From Irpex lacteus (lineage: Eukaryota > Basidiomycota > Agaricomycetes > Polyporales > Irpicaceae), in assembly GCA_001986395.2 (NCBI GenBank), contig MQVO02000001.1, forward strand, positions 1,922,001 to 1,986,000: a DNA stretch of 64,000 bases. The letters run 5' to 3'. Within the stretch, counting starts at the first letter, position 1. Each line of letters begins with the position of its first letter. Both the position numbers and the translations under genes were made by a program. Shown piece by piece: positions 34,763-46,264 of the stretch. The notes below the pieces were generated by a model. It ran no database searches. It saw only the letters and a program-made list of their open reading frames with translations, and had not been told where the DNA came from.

Positions 34763-35242
34763 GCTGGACTCGAGCGCGAAGATGGAATCTGGGGAAGCCT
34801 GGCGCTGGCGGATAATTAGCATGATGTACCATAGTTTTGTCGCGATAACTCACCTACCACTCATCCGCATCCACTGTACAATGTAGTCCACTTACCTGTA
34901 TTCTATGCATAATTTTTGCTTGCAATGTTTGTTGTGTGAATTGTTACAAACAACAGGAGTGTGCACTGTTTCTCCCACGGGCGAATGAGACGCGCCTCAT
35001 CATGACCGTTACTTGTGTTCGGAAGGGAGAAAAAGGGACATGGCCTGTCCGCAACCGCGTCTCGTCCCCTTTGCTACCCTTTCCCTCCACGCCCGCCATC
35101 CCGCCCGCCGTCCTCCTCGACATCCAGCTCGCGCCGCCCGAGTGCCATCGCGATCTCCCTCTGCTCGTCCCTGCACGCCGCTGCGTGTCCAGCCGTTTGT
35201 TAGCAACCACAGCGCAGCACACGCTCATCTAGAGTTACCGTA
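34763..35242. other. Intergenic gap between Hsp20 and histone-fold genes
   Basis: The right half is C-rich on the plus strand (35050-35210) and is probably leader sequence of the next gene. No other feature seen. Confidence 0.5.
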
Positions 35243-37369
35243 ATGGCCGCCAGCAGCACCGCCAACACACAAAGACCACGCATCCTCCTCCAGTTCAACC
35301 AGCACAAGGAGGGCTCTGTGCCTGCCATACGGACCGTACAAGGTGACCTTGAATCAGACGTCGTGATGGGTGAAGTACATGAACGTGACAATGTCTAAAA
35401 TGTAGATGGGCCGACTACTGAGGAAGAATTCGAGGACGAAGACGAAGAGGACGACGAGGTAGACCAGCTGGTTAGTTCGGAAGATGAGAGTCAGGTCAAA
35501 GCTGGGATGTCTGCTGGGATGTCTGCCAGTGCAGCCACTGCCAGCAAGCCAAGGTCCCGAGCACCGAGGAACTCACTCCAACCTCCCATACCTCTAGGAC
35601 GGTTGGAAGGTATGCTCGATTCCGAAAGTACGTGTGTATGTTCCCGAATGTCCCTGGAAGGCATGAGCTAATTAACTCTCTGTTTCCTGCTCTTCATAGT
35701 CAGTGAAGCTATATCGAAAGAAGCCAAGTTTGTGCTTTCAGCTGCGACAGTACGTTCATCTATTCCTGCTATCTGCTCTTACGGGTCTACTGGTGCACGT
35801 TCGACCTCCTTGGACTAGTCAAGGATTGTGGATAAATCACTTATGCTACTTGATCAATAGGACGCTTTCATAAAACGATTAGCGGACATTGGCCACAAGA
35901 AAGCAAGTGCCATGAAGCGGAATACTGTAACATATCACGACGTAGGTGAGTTCTGACTGTTCATGCCAAATCCCTCGCAGGACATCCCATTCGCTGCTTT
36001 AGTGGCACGCAGGTGGTATGAGTCTTTTTACTGTCCTTTTCTCTCTCACTCTAACCTGATACTCGTCATGCACCATACTACCTTCACACTGGGGCTTTCG
36101 TGGACGATCACTTGACATATTCTTTCTCTCCATATTGAGGTGCTTCACAGACCGCCGAACTCGTTGACTAGGTTTATCAAACCCTATGAGCTTCTACATC
36201 CCGCTCGTTTTCCCTTGATCTTTAACTTCCCATTATTACTTTGGCTGACACTCATACATAGCTTCTGCGGTACATGAACGCCACGAACTATTCTTCCTCG
36301 GAGGTATGTGGAATTATCCCTTGCAAGACATGCCACCAAGCAATTTGCTCAATTTCAATTTATAGAAACGGTCCCTCAGCCATTAGGTCTAGCGGAGGCT
36401 CTTCGACTGCGAGAAGTAAAGGAGAGGAACATCCTCGAGCCTCTACTCTCGACACCCGCCCCAGCCCCAGCACGTCCTTTCACAATATCCGTCCCGCCTC
36501 AAGCTCATGGGCCATTATCTATCACCCTTCCGGCACGCAGTATATCTGTGTCGGCTTCTGCATCTGGTTCCAATGCGCCTTCTCCTCGACTTCATATCAA
36601 ACCGAACCTTCCTACTCTCGTACCGTCACCTCTACCTATCCCGCTCCCTGCCGCTTCGCCAGCATCAACTTCAATGTCAGCGTCAACATCCGCCTCAAAA
36701 CCTCCACCCACGAAGGGAAAACGCAAAGCCAAACAGGCTAATGGTGAATCTGTTTCCAACGTTAACGGCGCGACAAGTACTTCTGCTGTCGAAACAAAAC
36801 CTCCGGCACCTGTGAACGGCACACCCATCCCACCTGCTCCCCCTGCCGCTGAGCCGGCCAGTGCACCAGTCGCACAGCCTAGACGGATGAGCATGCGAGA
36901 GCCCAAACCACGGCGTCGACCAGATGACATGGATGACCCTCCCAGGCCCCCTCCTGCGCCGCCTACCTCACCCGTAAAGGAGAACGCCAACTCCAATACT
37001 GCTCCGGCAGTAAAGACGAGGAAGCCACGCGCAAAAGGAAAAGGAAAGGCAAAAGCAGACCCTAAGCCTGCTTCGAATCCTGCTACTGCCACTCGTAACG
37101 GGGCGAACCATTCGCATACGAATGGACATGCAACGATGATGACGAGGTCGAGACGAGGGTCGAGTGCTGTTGTTCCGCAGGTACAGGCGGTTGCTCCGGA
37201 GCTACATACGGAGGAACACCTGGGTGATGGGGCTGTATCATCGTCGGAGCCAGGGAGCGTAGCCATGGATGTTTCTGAGGCAGCTGGGGAGAACGGCATA
37301 ACGGAGAATCCTGGGAGGACGATTTATACGGCGAAGGAGCCCACTGACGTGACACCAGCGTTATCATGA
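35243..37369 (+). CDS. Histone-fold protein, Dpb3/CHRAC15-like, with long disordered tail
   Basis: Nuclear protein of 500 residues. Exons: 35243-35342, 35406-35627, 35700-35749, 35861-35945, 36262-36303 and 36366-37369. An acidic patch (EEEFEDEDEEDDEVDQ) precedes a histone fold of the CBF/NF-Y-like type at about residues 95-175: PLGRLEGMLDSEISEAISKE, SAATDAFIKRLADIGHKKA and TVTYHDVASAVHE. The order and the YxDvA motif best match the Dpb3/CHRAC15 branch, whose members serve DNA polymerase epsilon or chromatin remodelling. The tail of about 320 residues is Pro, Ala, Ser and Lys-rich and disordered, far longer than usual for that branch. The intron at 35946-36261 is 316 bases. The partner protein is unknown, and NC2-alpha or NF-YC-like identity is possible. 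Confidence 0.78.
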
Positions 37370-37908
37370 AGTGGACGACAGTGCGGTAGAGGATGCTTCT
37401 TGCAGGAGATGGAGGAGGGTATTTCGCATTGGTGTGGAAGCGGACATTGCATATGTGTGTTCTCGTACGTATAGAGTGCGTGAGCTAATATTGCTCCGAG
37501 AATAATATGGTTATAAATCAATAGCTATCAGAAACATGCGAGCAGGTCATTATGCTGGACATACTTGGTCAGTTTCTGAGAGCTTGAAGCTGGGCCACTC
37601 AGCTGCAGTACTAGTAAGCGTCTAAGTCAAAGTAATGACCTCAGACTGAATTGTACGGATGACATGACGCCGCTATAGAAAGGTGTTCTCTGTTTCTCTC
37701 TGCACTCCTTGGCGGTAACTCTGAATATTGTCGATGTTCTACGAAAGATATGTGCCAAGTACCAGGAGATGGTCGTCATTGTGGGTCAATCCGACCAACT
37801 TCTGCGGCGAGATCCAGTAACCAGCGCCAATGACTCACAGCACTTAGATAACGCACAGATGATAACTGGATCCCAGCATCTACTCGACTGCGTACCCCGA
37901 CTCTCGCT
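37370..37908. other. Intergenic gap upstream of dioxygenase gene
   Basis: This 540-base stretch holds the 3' end of the histone-fold gene and the dioxygenase promoter. No RNA gene or repeat recognised. Confidence 0.5.
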
Positions 37909-39460
37909 ATGCCAGCACCATCGGCGGTGACCGCTGCATCTGCGACTGACTTTCCTAAGCTCAGCTCGTTGCCGATCATCAACATCGCCCCATACCTCTC
38001 ACCAGACCACAAAGGAGGTCGGTTGTCGGTAGCGTCGGCTCTTCATGCAGCGTGCTTGGAATATGGCTTCTTCTACCTCGATCTAACGTCCTTCGTGGAT
38101 CCAAGTGAGCCGGAGGAGTTGACTGCGCTGGCGAGGCAGTTCTTTGCGTTACCGCAGGAGGAGAAAGAGAAGATCGCGCTGAGGAACGGAGATCACGCAA
38201 GAGGTACGAGCTGACTCGTGCTTACTAGTTCGTGTAGCTGATCGTATTGTTCCCCGTGTTTATGGTGAATGCTTAGGGTATGCGCGACTGAAGGAGAACG
38301 TTACGAAAGGCAAGGCAGATAACCATGAGGGGATCGACTTCTACCGTCCCGTAGAGAACCCAGACAAGACCAAGCCGCTGTGGGGTGAGAACCAGTGGCC
38401 AGATGTTCCTGGGTTCAAGGAGAAGTATGACCAGTGGATCGAGAAGATGAAGAAGTTAGGTCTGATTGTCATGGAGGCGTATGTCAAGAGTTTTGGATGT
38501 TACAGCAGTTTATTGACATCTTGTTGTAGTATGGCGGATGGCCTTGGCATGACGAAAGAGGAGTGGGAGGAGCTGAAATCACAAGTCGACGATAGCTTCT
38601 GGGTTATGCGCATAATCGGTACAGCCATCGGTTTAGCATTGTGTTACCTATCATTGAAAGATATTCTACAGGTTACCCTCCATTACCCGATGACCACGAT
38701 GGTTTCTCTTGCGGAGAGCACAAGTAAGAATACTGCATTCTGCTTGCCCACTAAGACTCACATCGCGACCTTGTTCGTAGAGATTACGGATGTCTAACGT
38801 AGGCATCCTCGCCAATCTTATATCAGACCTATCCTCGAACACATTCTATCTGCCAGATTCCTATATGCAGACCCCACATTGGGCGCGCTCGAAGTCTTCG
38901 TCCAAGACAGTGGCCAAGTTGTACAAGTTGAACCAGACGTCACGCCCCAGGAGCACGTCGTCGACGGTATATGGATAAAGGCGGACCCTATACCTGGTTG
39001 CATTGTATGCAATATCGGAGAGAGTTAGTAAACGTGAAGCTATGCGCTTGTATGTCGACTGACGGAACCCAACTAGTGTGGGAGATCTGGACCAATGGAC
39101 TCTATAGGAGCACCCTACACCGAGTTGTCCACAGGGGATCTAATTATCGGTAAGCCAAGCATGCTCTTCTACCATTTGCGTTGATCACTAACGAAATGTC
39201 TGTAGCGTATCGTAAGTTTCTGGCAGCTAACGTCAGTCAACAGTACACCACACTGACTCTGCCATCCAAGTATACCATTCTTCTTCGAACCAAACTTCGA
39301 CGCTCACATTAAGCCACTCGCCGCTGCGTATCGTTTGCAAGAGGGCGATCCCAAGGCCAAGCAAAAGTGGCAGAAGAAATACGAGCCCGTTGTATATGGA
39401 CAATTCTTGCTGAACAAAGTCGGAAACAACTTCGATTCAGGGAAAGGAAAGTATGACTGA
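37909..39460 (+). CDS. 2-oxoglutarate/Fe(II)-dependent dioxygenase
   Basis: Non-heme iron oxygenase of the isopenicillin N synthase-like group; substrate unknown. Nine exons: 37909-38203, 38277-38478, 38530-38618, 38672-38723, 38781-38798, 38857-39023, 39077-39149, 39206-39211 and 39271-39460, giving 363 residues. The DIOX_N part starts LPIINIAPYL and includes YGFFYLDL and FFALPQEEK. The jelly-roll part has the iron ligands H212 and D214 (CGEHKDYG) and H289 (STLHRVVHRG), and the oxoglutarate-binding R299-V300-S301 (the RxS motif). Exon 8 is only 6 bases and contributes to exactly that motif; exon 5 is 18 bases. Without exon 8 the reading frame is kept, but two residues change. Members of this group often act in secondary metabolism or hormone-like pathways, but no cluster partners are seen here. 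Confidence 0.92.
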
Positions 39461-39700
39461 AGAGGAAGTAGGTCGGATCTCTCTGTAGGAACTATGTATT
39501 CGTAGTCGGACAGATTAGTTGCATTGATTATCACTAACTTGAATATACAAACAATGGAACACACGATTAGAGACGAATTGCAGGACACTTTTTGCTCGAG
39601 CTGGTAGTCGCCCTCAGGCTCGTCGAGATGCATCACAGCCGATCGGTTCAGTCACCGACGCGTCTCGAGCGCCTCCACGAGCGCCTCCTCTAATCTCATT

Positions 39701-41467
39701 ATGACTTTTCAGAGTCTGGTGCATCGATGCAGCAGGCTCTCTATCTTTCCCTCTCTCCAGCACTATCAGTGCACCCCTAGACTTTCATTACCATTAATCC
39801 GGCCTCTCAGCCAAATTAGAAGAGATATGTCGGCAGTTGCGAAGCTCCAGAGTCCATTGAAGGAACTTGTGACGGGTGCAGCACAGGATGGGAGTGCAGA
39901 CTTTGGCAAGAACGAGAAGGATAAGAAGGAGGTGGAGGAGTGGATCGAGAAGGTTGCGAGAGGGGAGGCTGCCAAGCCTGAAAACTTGAAGGTGCGTACG
40001 GCATTGTGTACCTTTGGTTTAGTGATATGGACATCCCGACTATGCACAGGACTTGGAGGCTCAACTTGTACCAAAGACGTACGTCGTGAGCAACTACTTT
40101 ACCGCTGCAGATGTAGCTCTATACGGTGCTCTGCATCCTACCTTCGTAAGTATCACAACCATATTATCATACCCATGCTGTACCCAATGGTCACGTCTCA
40201 TGCCACGATAGTCCCAACTCCAGCCCGCTCAATACTACGCTCAACCCGCCCTCACACGATACTTCGATCACATCCAAAACAAACCTGCAGTGCGCAAGTC
40301 TGCAGAGGCTCTTGCTCCCGCATTCTCCCTTGTCACCTTCGACCTAGAGCACGCGCCGAAGATCGAGAGGAAAACCGACCCGCCGAAGGAGAAGAAGAAG
40401 AAGGGCGATGCCGAGCAGGCATCTGGGTCTCAGCCCGCCCAGGAGGGTAAAGGCAAGAAGGAGAAGAAAGAGAAGGCTGCAGCCTCTACCCCCGCCGAAG
40501 CCAAGCCCGCTGCACCGGCAGAGGGTAAAGCCCAGAAAAAGGAGAAGAAGGAGAAGAAGCCTGCTGAAGAGGGGTCTTCGAGTAAGAAGGGCGGCAAGGC
40601 TGCTCCTGCTGCTGCCGAGGATGCAGGCGAGCCGGTGCCGTCTATGATCGATCTGAGAGTTGGACATATTGTCGACAGTGAGTTGTTCATGTATGTTCAT
40701 GAGGTTAATCCGAAGGCTAAGATGGTTGATTCACAGTTATTAAGCACCCTGATGCTGACGGCCTGTATGTGGAGGTGAGAGGCTGAAGTTAACAGCTGGT
40801 GCCAAGTGGAACATGCTGACTTGTTCTATCACAGCAAATTGACTTCGGTGAAGAGACAGGCCCGCGGACGGTGGTCTCGGGCTTGGTACATTACATTCCC
40901 ATCGAGCAAATGAGGGATAAATATCTTGTTGGAGTGGTGCGTGTTTACATCTTAAATCTATTTCGTACCGCTTACAATGCCAACAACACAATAGTGCAAC
41001 CTCAAGCCTGCAAACATGCGTGGAGTCAAGAGCTTTGCTATGGTTCTCTGCGTACGTTACACGTGCAGACCTTGTTACTATGTTCCAATATTAAATCAAT
41101 TTCATAATCCAGGCAACGTCCAAAGACGGTAAAGAGGCAGGTATTGAACTCATTCAACCACCTGCCGACTCGAAACCTGGAGATCGCGTTTACTTCGAGG
41201 GCCCAGATTTCGAAAGTACGTGCCTCCTGCATGATTCGTCTGGCTGTGTTGATAAACTGACTTAATTTCCGCCCGTATCAAGGCGCAACGCCGCTCTCGC
41301 AGCTGAACCCTAAGAAGAAGATTTTCGAGACCGTCCAGCCGGGCTTCACGACTCTCGAGACGAAGGAGGCTGCATGGGTCAACCCGGCGACGAAGAGCGT
41401 TCATAAAATCCGTACTGAGCGGGGAGTGTGTGTTGCGCCTACTCTGGTTGGTGCTTCGCTATCGTAA
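39701..41467 (+). CDS. ARC1: Aminoacyl-tRNA synthetase cofactor, Arc1/AIMP1-like
   Basis: tRNA-binding scaffold that docks tRNA synthetases in the cytosol. Exons: 39701-39991, 40050-40145, 40212-40677, 40737-40774, 40835-40936, 40995-41051, 41113-41215 and 41283-41467, giving 445 residues. A GST-C-like helical domain lies at about residues 75-200 (YVVSNYFTAADVALYGALHP). A Lys/Glu/Ala-rich linker (repeated KKEKKEK) binds nucleic acid in homologues. The EMAPII-type OB-fold (tRNA_bind) starts at SMIDLRVGHIVD and includes KHPDADGLYVE, GPRTVVSGLVHYIP, VCNLKPANMRGVKSFAMVLC and GDRVYFEG. Two in-frame starts exist: ATG 39701 adds 42 Arg/Ser/Leu-rich residues that resemble a mitochondrial targeting peptide, while ATG 39827 (MSAVAKLQ) gives the usual cytosolic form. 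Confidence 0.92.
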
Positions 41468-41659
41468 ATACAACTTGGGCTGTACAGCAATGTAATACTA
41501 TCCTCATCATCTCCACGCATGTCGGAGCACTGAAATCCTCATATTCGAATTCATGCCTAATTCGCGCCTGTCACGTTGAATGTCACACCCGTGACTCGCA
41601 CGCTTTCGCATTGAAGCGCCCATTTACTTTCGCTTCATACGACCTTCACCTCCCCAGGC

Positions 41660-42381
41660 ATGTTGCCAAAGTCTGCTCTTGGCACTGCTCTACGATGCTT
41701 TAGCACATCCTCAAGAGTCTCAGGGGCATTGGTCTCCAACATTGGCAAAAAGCCCATACAGCTCCCGCCGACCATCGCTCTTGCTCCGTCACCTACCGGT
41801 GTCGCCGTCACAGGTCCCAAAGGAACTACCACTGTCCCTTACCCCGAATTCGTCAAGCTCGACGTGCGAGATGAGAACAAAACGCTAGCTGTATCCGTGG
41901 AGGACCCCTCGGTGAAGCGACAACGGATGATATGGGGCCGTACACGCACCCTCATATCGAACGCCATCGTCGGCATGACAGAAGGCTACCAAACGCCCTT
42001 GTACCTCGTCGGTGTAGGATACCGTGCCGCATTGGAGGCAGACCCGCTGGGCCAGAGACCCGGGTGGTCGGGACAGAGGCTGAACATGAAGGTCGGGTTC
42101 TCACATAATGTGTATGTGCCTGTGCCGGAACATATCAAGCTCGAGGTGATCTCCCCGACGAAGCTGCTGCTCAGCTGCACGGACAAGCAGGCAATAGGGC
42201 AATTTGCGGCCGAGATCAGGAAGTGGAGGCCGCCGGAGCCGTACAAGGGCAAGGTGAGTCGTGCCGTGTATGTTATTGTTGGAGGAATAGAATGCTGATG
42301 TTGTTCTGCGCTTCCGTTTGTGCCTAGGGTATCTTTGTTGGAATGGAGAAGGTCAGGCTGAAATCCGTGAAGAAGAAGTAG
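41660..42381 (+). CDS. MRPL6: Mitochondrial ribosomal protein uL6m
   Basis: Large-subunit mitochondrial ribosomal protein. Exons 41660-42253 and 42328-42381 encode 215 residues. A short targeting peptide (MLPKSALGTALRCFSTSSRV) ends in the common FSTSS context. Two L6 repeats follow: SNIGKKPIQLPPTI with VTGPKGTTTV, then YLVGVGYRAALE and VGFSHNVYVPVPEHI. The terminal motif IRKWRPPEPYKGKGIFVGME is split by the only intron. The gene follows the Arc1-like gene with about 190 bases between. Length matches yeast Mrpl6. Confidence 0.96.
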
Positions 42382-43349
42382 AGCTCCGGGTGCTGGAACT
42401 AGACCACTACTATACAACATGATAGTAATTCATTACACCGCCTCTGAGCGTGTAACACAACTATACGGAGGTTTTGGCAATCTGAGAAGACTGCGTTATG
42501 GTATGTTGGAAAGAATCAGCGCCCTTAGTACCTCCGTCTCCGAGTTACTGGACTTCTGGAAGGCAACCTCGCGATATCGCCGTGTACAAGAACAGTTCTT
42601 GGCTGTGCGGCCTTGGCCTGATTTTGCGATAAAGCACCGTTGAATGGTTACGGTATCGAGTGAACGTGAGCAGGGAGGGAGAAGGACTTCCTTTCCAGTG
42701 ACCAACCCGTGTGACCGAGTGTGACCGCCACGTCGGGACGCGAGCCTCGTTTGAGATGGAGCGCTGCTTCGTTCTCTCTCTCCGACCACCATCATCTCCC
42801 TGTCCGTCGCCGTGTCCGCCTTTCCAGTTTGCTTTCCGCATAAGCTACTTTCTATGTTTCTTGCAACGTGCGTGCGGTGATAACTACGTGGGCAAACAGC
42901 CAAGACAGATCGCAGTGAATAAGGTTAGTTTGCCGGCATTCAACGTTCTTAATGGGCGTCAGTATATGTCCCCCCTGTTCGCCGCAACACCAAGCATTTC
43001 CATCTTTCAGTGATATTCACAGCCTCAGGAATTCAATCTTACCCGCGAACAGTTCTTAGGCATACCCCAAGGCGAAATCGCAGCCGGCCGAATTTTGCAT
43101 TCGGAGGAATCACCTCGAGCTCAACTTCTGCGTCATTCAGTGCGCTATGGACACCGGAGCGTCCCCTGGACATTCTGGTCACGCTGTAGACACACGCTCC
43201 GGCAACCACCCACGGCCTGATACGGACGAGCACTTATACACACGCCATGTCCCCGCAGTGAGTTCTGCCCTTTCCCTCTTCTTCCCTTCCAACTACTCAC
43301 TTCATACACCCTATCGTTGCTCATATCCTGTACCAATCCCATTCGTACT
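42382..43349. other. Intergenic region before membrane protein gene
   Basis: About 970 bases. A possible first exon of the next gene lies at 43147-43257 (ATG, donor CCGCA/gtgagt), keeping frame into 43377. The rest shows no protein-like frame, RNA gene or repeat. Confidence 0.45.
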
Positions 43350-44329
43350 ATGGATTTCGATTTGCGTATACCACAGTTTGAAGGCATGAAGCATGTCTTT
43401 ACGTACGATCGTTCATCTGTACACAAACCTCCACAGGCACCGTCCGCCTCGTTGCACTCGAGTCCCACGCCTGCGGCCGCGCGTGGTAGTCGTACAGGGT
43501 CCCCGCCTTCTAACGCTCGACAGCGTTTGCGTGCACAGAAGAGGTCTGACGCACTGTACGCAGATTTGCCGCCGTTACAACAGGTAGAAGAGGACGATGA
43601 AGATTATGAAGATAATAAGACCTTCATGCAATATAGCGCAGAAACCAACAGGTGGCTGCTCTTTGTGCGTTATTTGCTCAATATTCATGGAATATGGCTG
43701 ACGACAATCACATTATTTGATTCTCAAAGTCCGGAGTATTCGCGCTGATTATTACACTGTTCATCGTGAACTTCAGTATGCTACCACATCAGGCACACAG
43801 ACGTCGCCAAACGCAAGAACTCGTTGTACAGCTAGCGCAGATCTCCGAACGGCTCGAAGCTGCGCCAAACTTAGATCCTGCAGCCAGCTCCTTTTCCTCT
43901 GTGCTTAGTTCGTTGAACTTGACACAATACGTTAACCCTCCACCACCGACACTCGCCATGGAAATACGAGACGAGTGGGCACCCGCGCTCTGGTATACGA
44001 GCCTGATGGTCACGTTAATGGGAACCATCCTCATTCTGATGATCAAACACTGGCTCATGGCGTGCAGTTTCGCGATGTGGGTGCTCGACGATGACGACTT
44101 CCAGCCAGTTGAGAAACCGAGAACGTTCCAGGAAGAACTGAGAGAGCTGCAGAGAGACCATGCGAGGATGAGGAAGCGGAAGGAGGAGGTCCGGAAGACG
44201 AGAAAGGAGGCGTTGAGGAAGACGGAGAGGGTGAAGCATGCTGTGCCGTTCATGATGTATTCGGCGCTGGGGATTTTTGTGGTTGGGGTGGCGGCGAAGT
44301 TGGGGAGTATGGTGTGGATTGGGTATTAG
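43350..44329 (+). CDS. Multi-pass membrane protein, possible DUF6535 family
   Basis: Exons 43350-43664 and 43730-44329 encode 304 residues. The N-terminal 100 residues are polar (Ser, Pro, Arg, then an acidic EEDDEDYEDN). After a Trp (RWLLF) comes a first helix (SGVFALIITLFIVNF), a polar segment with LAQISERLE, a second hydrophobic stretch ALWYTSLMVTLMGTILILMI, a charged coiled-coil (EELRELQRDHARMRKRKEEV) and a last helix (FMMYSALGIFVVGVAAKLGS). The order, a Trp before helix 1, an LAQIS motif and an LW..SL second helix, resembles DUF6535 proteins of Agaricomycetes, but this is pattern memory. An alternative start at 43147 with an extra 119-base intron is possible. Function unknown. Confidence 0.65.
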
Positions 44330-45157
44330 TGGGCCGGAAGCGCAGTTGAACTGTGGGCCTGAGGCGTTTCGACGCTCCCGGAGGAGAAGGGAGGGGGATG
44401 AAAACTTGCCATGAGATCGTGGTAGGTATCATTCAGGACTCCCGAAGACCTGGGAATAGACTGGGTCTCCTTCGAATTATCGCAAGTATCTTCGCCTGGG
44501 GCCACGGGGGAGCTGCTCGCATATTGGGCAGCCCGCTGTTGGCTTCACTGTTTTTCGTTCAGTGAACGTTTCGACCTTCCCTATAGACGGACTGCTCTTT
44601 TTGTGTATATGTAGCATGCAGCTGAGTTTCCTTGTAGCATTCCTTCCACTCGCCATATGCGAAAGTATACGTATATTCTGTACTAGTTAGTCGTCTCGCT
44701 CTTCGTCTTTCAAACAATATACATATATGCATAGTAGCGTTTACCAACTCGTGTTCTGTCGGTGTTCTGTGTATCATCTACTCGCGAAAAATCCATAAGA
44801 GTAAACCGTCCGCTGTCCGCCCCCAACCCAACTGCTTATGCATTATGCCTCGATGAACAATAAAATGTAATCACATTAATATCATCAGCACCAACGAGAG
44901 GGGATCAGTCGTCGGTGTGCGGGAATAAGTCCCAGATTCTTCAACAAAGTGCAACTACTGGGGGTATCTTGTAATCGTCGTAGCTTGTCTGCACGTAGCT
45001 GTGAGTACTTGACCATTCCGTGTTTATATGATCTCTTCAGGTGCAAAGGGGGTTGTATGCGTATTAGATTTTATAAATTCGCATATACGGAATAATATAG
45101 CGTTCGACAAGTACTGTCTTTGTCCCGTCACCCCAGAGGTCCATATCCACAGATAGT
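44330..45157. other. Convergent intergenic gap
   Basis: About 830 bases between two gene 3' ends. AT-rich in the right half. No protein-like frame, RNA gene or repeat recognised. Confidence 0.5.
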
Positions 45158-46094
45158 CTACCAAATGTACGGGATGACCTTGTATGGTACACGTTGCTTG
45201 TACCGTTTGTACTCTGCCCCGGTGAGGATGTCGTTTTCGTTAAGTTGTTCCTACAGGCAATAAAGTGCATTCAGCATAAACCACGAAGAATGAAAGAGAA
45301 ATGGCATGCGTACCTCAAATGGAAGGGATGCAGCTAGGTAAGCGGCGGTGACGCCGAGACCTATGAGTGGAAGGGTATTCCACCACATGAGAGCGTATGT
45401 TGCCTGGCCAAGGAGGATTGCGCTGCAATGGATTAGTCAGTCATAAACTTTCATACGTGAAGAACAGAGGCTGAATACGTACGTGCTCATGGGGTGACGG
45501 ACGACGCTGTACGGTCCTTCCTGGGGGAAGGTTGGGTCTGGGTTGATAGCCTTGACGACAGTCAGTATGTTATGGGATGCTGATTGTAAAGAGAAAGAGA
45601 CATACCGCCCGGCGCACTTCATTGGCTGACATCTTCCACAACGAATACACTGTAAGGTTGACGATGGACGAAATAGTCCTTACAGCCGCGAGCCCTCCAA
45701 AGCCAACGTAGTCCTCGCCATCAGGCAAAGCCCAATTGCTGAACCACTCAGGCTGGTTCAGCTTCTCAAAGCCAGTACCAATAATGTACGCCAACGGCGT
45801 AAGGATAATGAACCCGTGTGCCACCGGCGACAGAATCTTGACGAGCAGCGGCGGAGAAGGCTTGTGACCAATATTGAGGGCGTCGTGGGGCTCTGCGATG
45901 CCAGTCTTTCCGACGTCGGTGGGCAAGGCACGGCGGGTGTGCGGGTGGTGGAACTGTTTGCCGGTGTGACGACGGACGGCGCGGACGACGCCTGCGACGG
46001 TTGTCCACCAGACGATGCCTTCGACGCCGGTCGCGTGGCTGACGGGGCTGCACGCGAGGATGTCGTGGATGTTGAGTCCTGCGATGTAGACCAT
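45158..46094 (-). CDS. ICMT/phospholipid methyltransferase-type membrane protein
   Basis: Integral membrane methyltransferase-like protein of 252 residues. Exons in transcript order: 46094-45606, 45550-45483, 45422-45314 and 45250-45158. Several hydrophobic segments are visible (VEGIVWWTTVAGVVRAV, HGFIILTPLAYIIGTG, LGQATYALMWWNTLPLIGLG). The C-terminal signature GPYSVVRHPMST, in the position of the RHPxY motif, and the end EQLNENDILTGAEYKRYKQR match the SAM-binding part of isoprenylcysteine carboxyl methyltransferases and phosphatidylethanolamine methyltransferases. The Tyr of RHPxY is Ser-Thr here, so the true substrate is uncertain. It shares a 426-base divergent promoter with the Sec14-type gene. 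Confidence 0.8.
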
Positions 46095-46264
46095 GGTTGC
46101 TAGATGCTGCTCGTTGTGTTTGGTGTCGAGCTCGTTGTCGTGGACGGTGTTGGAGTGAGGCTAATTGGACGTCAGACACGAGATCCTGAGCCCCGAAGGT
46201 TGAACTTGTCTACTCTGCCTCAGGGAGACTAACTCCAGACTCAGGCAGGGACCGATCCAGGCAG

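Noticed and set aside
35985..36015. Candidate extra exon in the long intron of the histone-fold gene
   Set aside because: It has acceptor and donor-like borders but would break the YHDVASAVHE continuity of the histone fold.
36592..37299. Minus-strand open frame of 235 residues, Gly/Ala-rich
   Set aside because: It is the antisense shadow of the Pro/Ala-rich tail of the histone-fold protein.
20723..37793. Shared 14-base string GGGTCAATCCGACC at 20725 and 37782
   Set aside because: The match does not extend on either side, so it is probably chance rather than a dispersed repeat.
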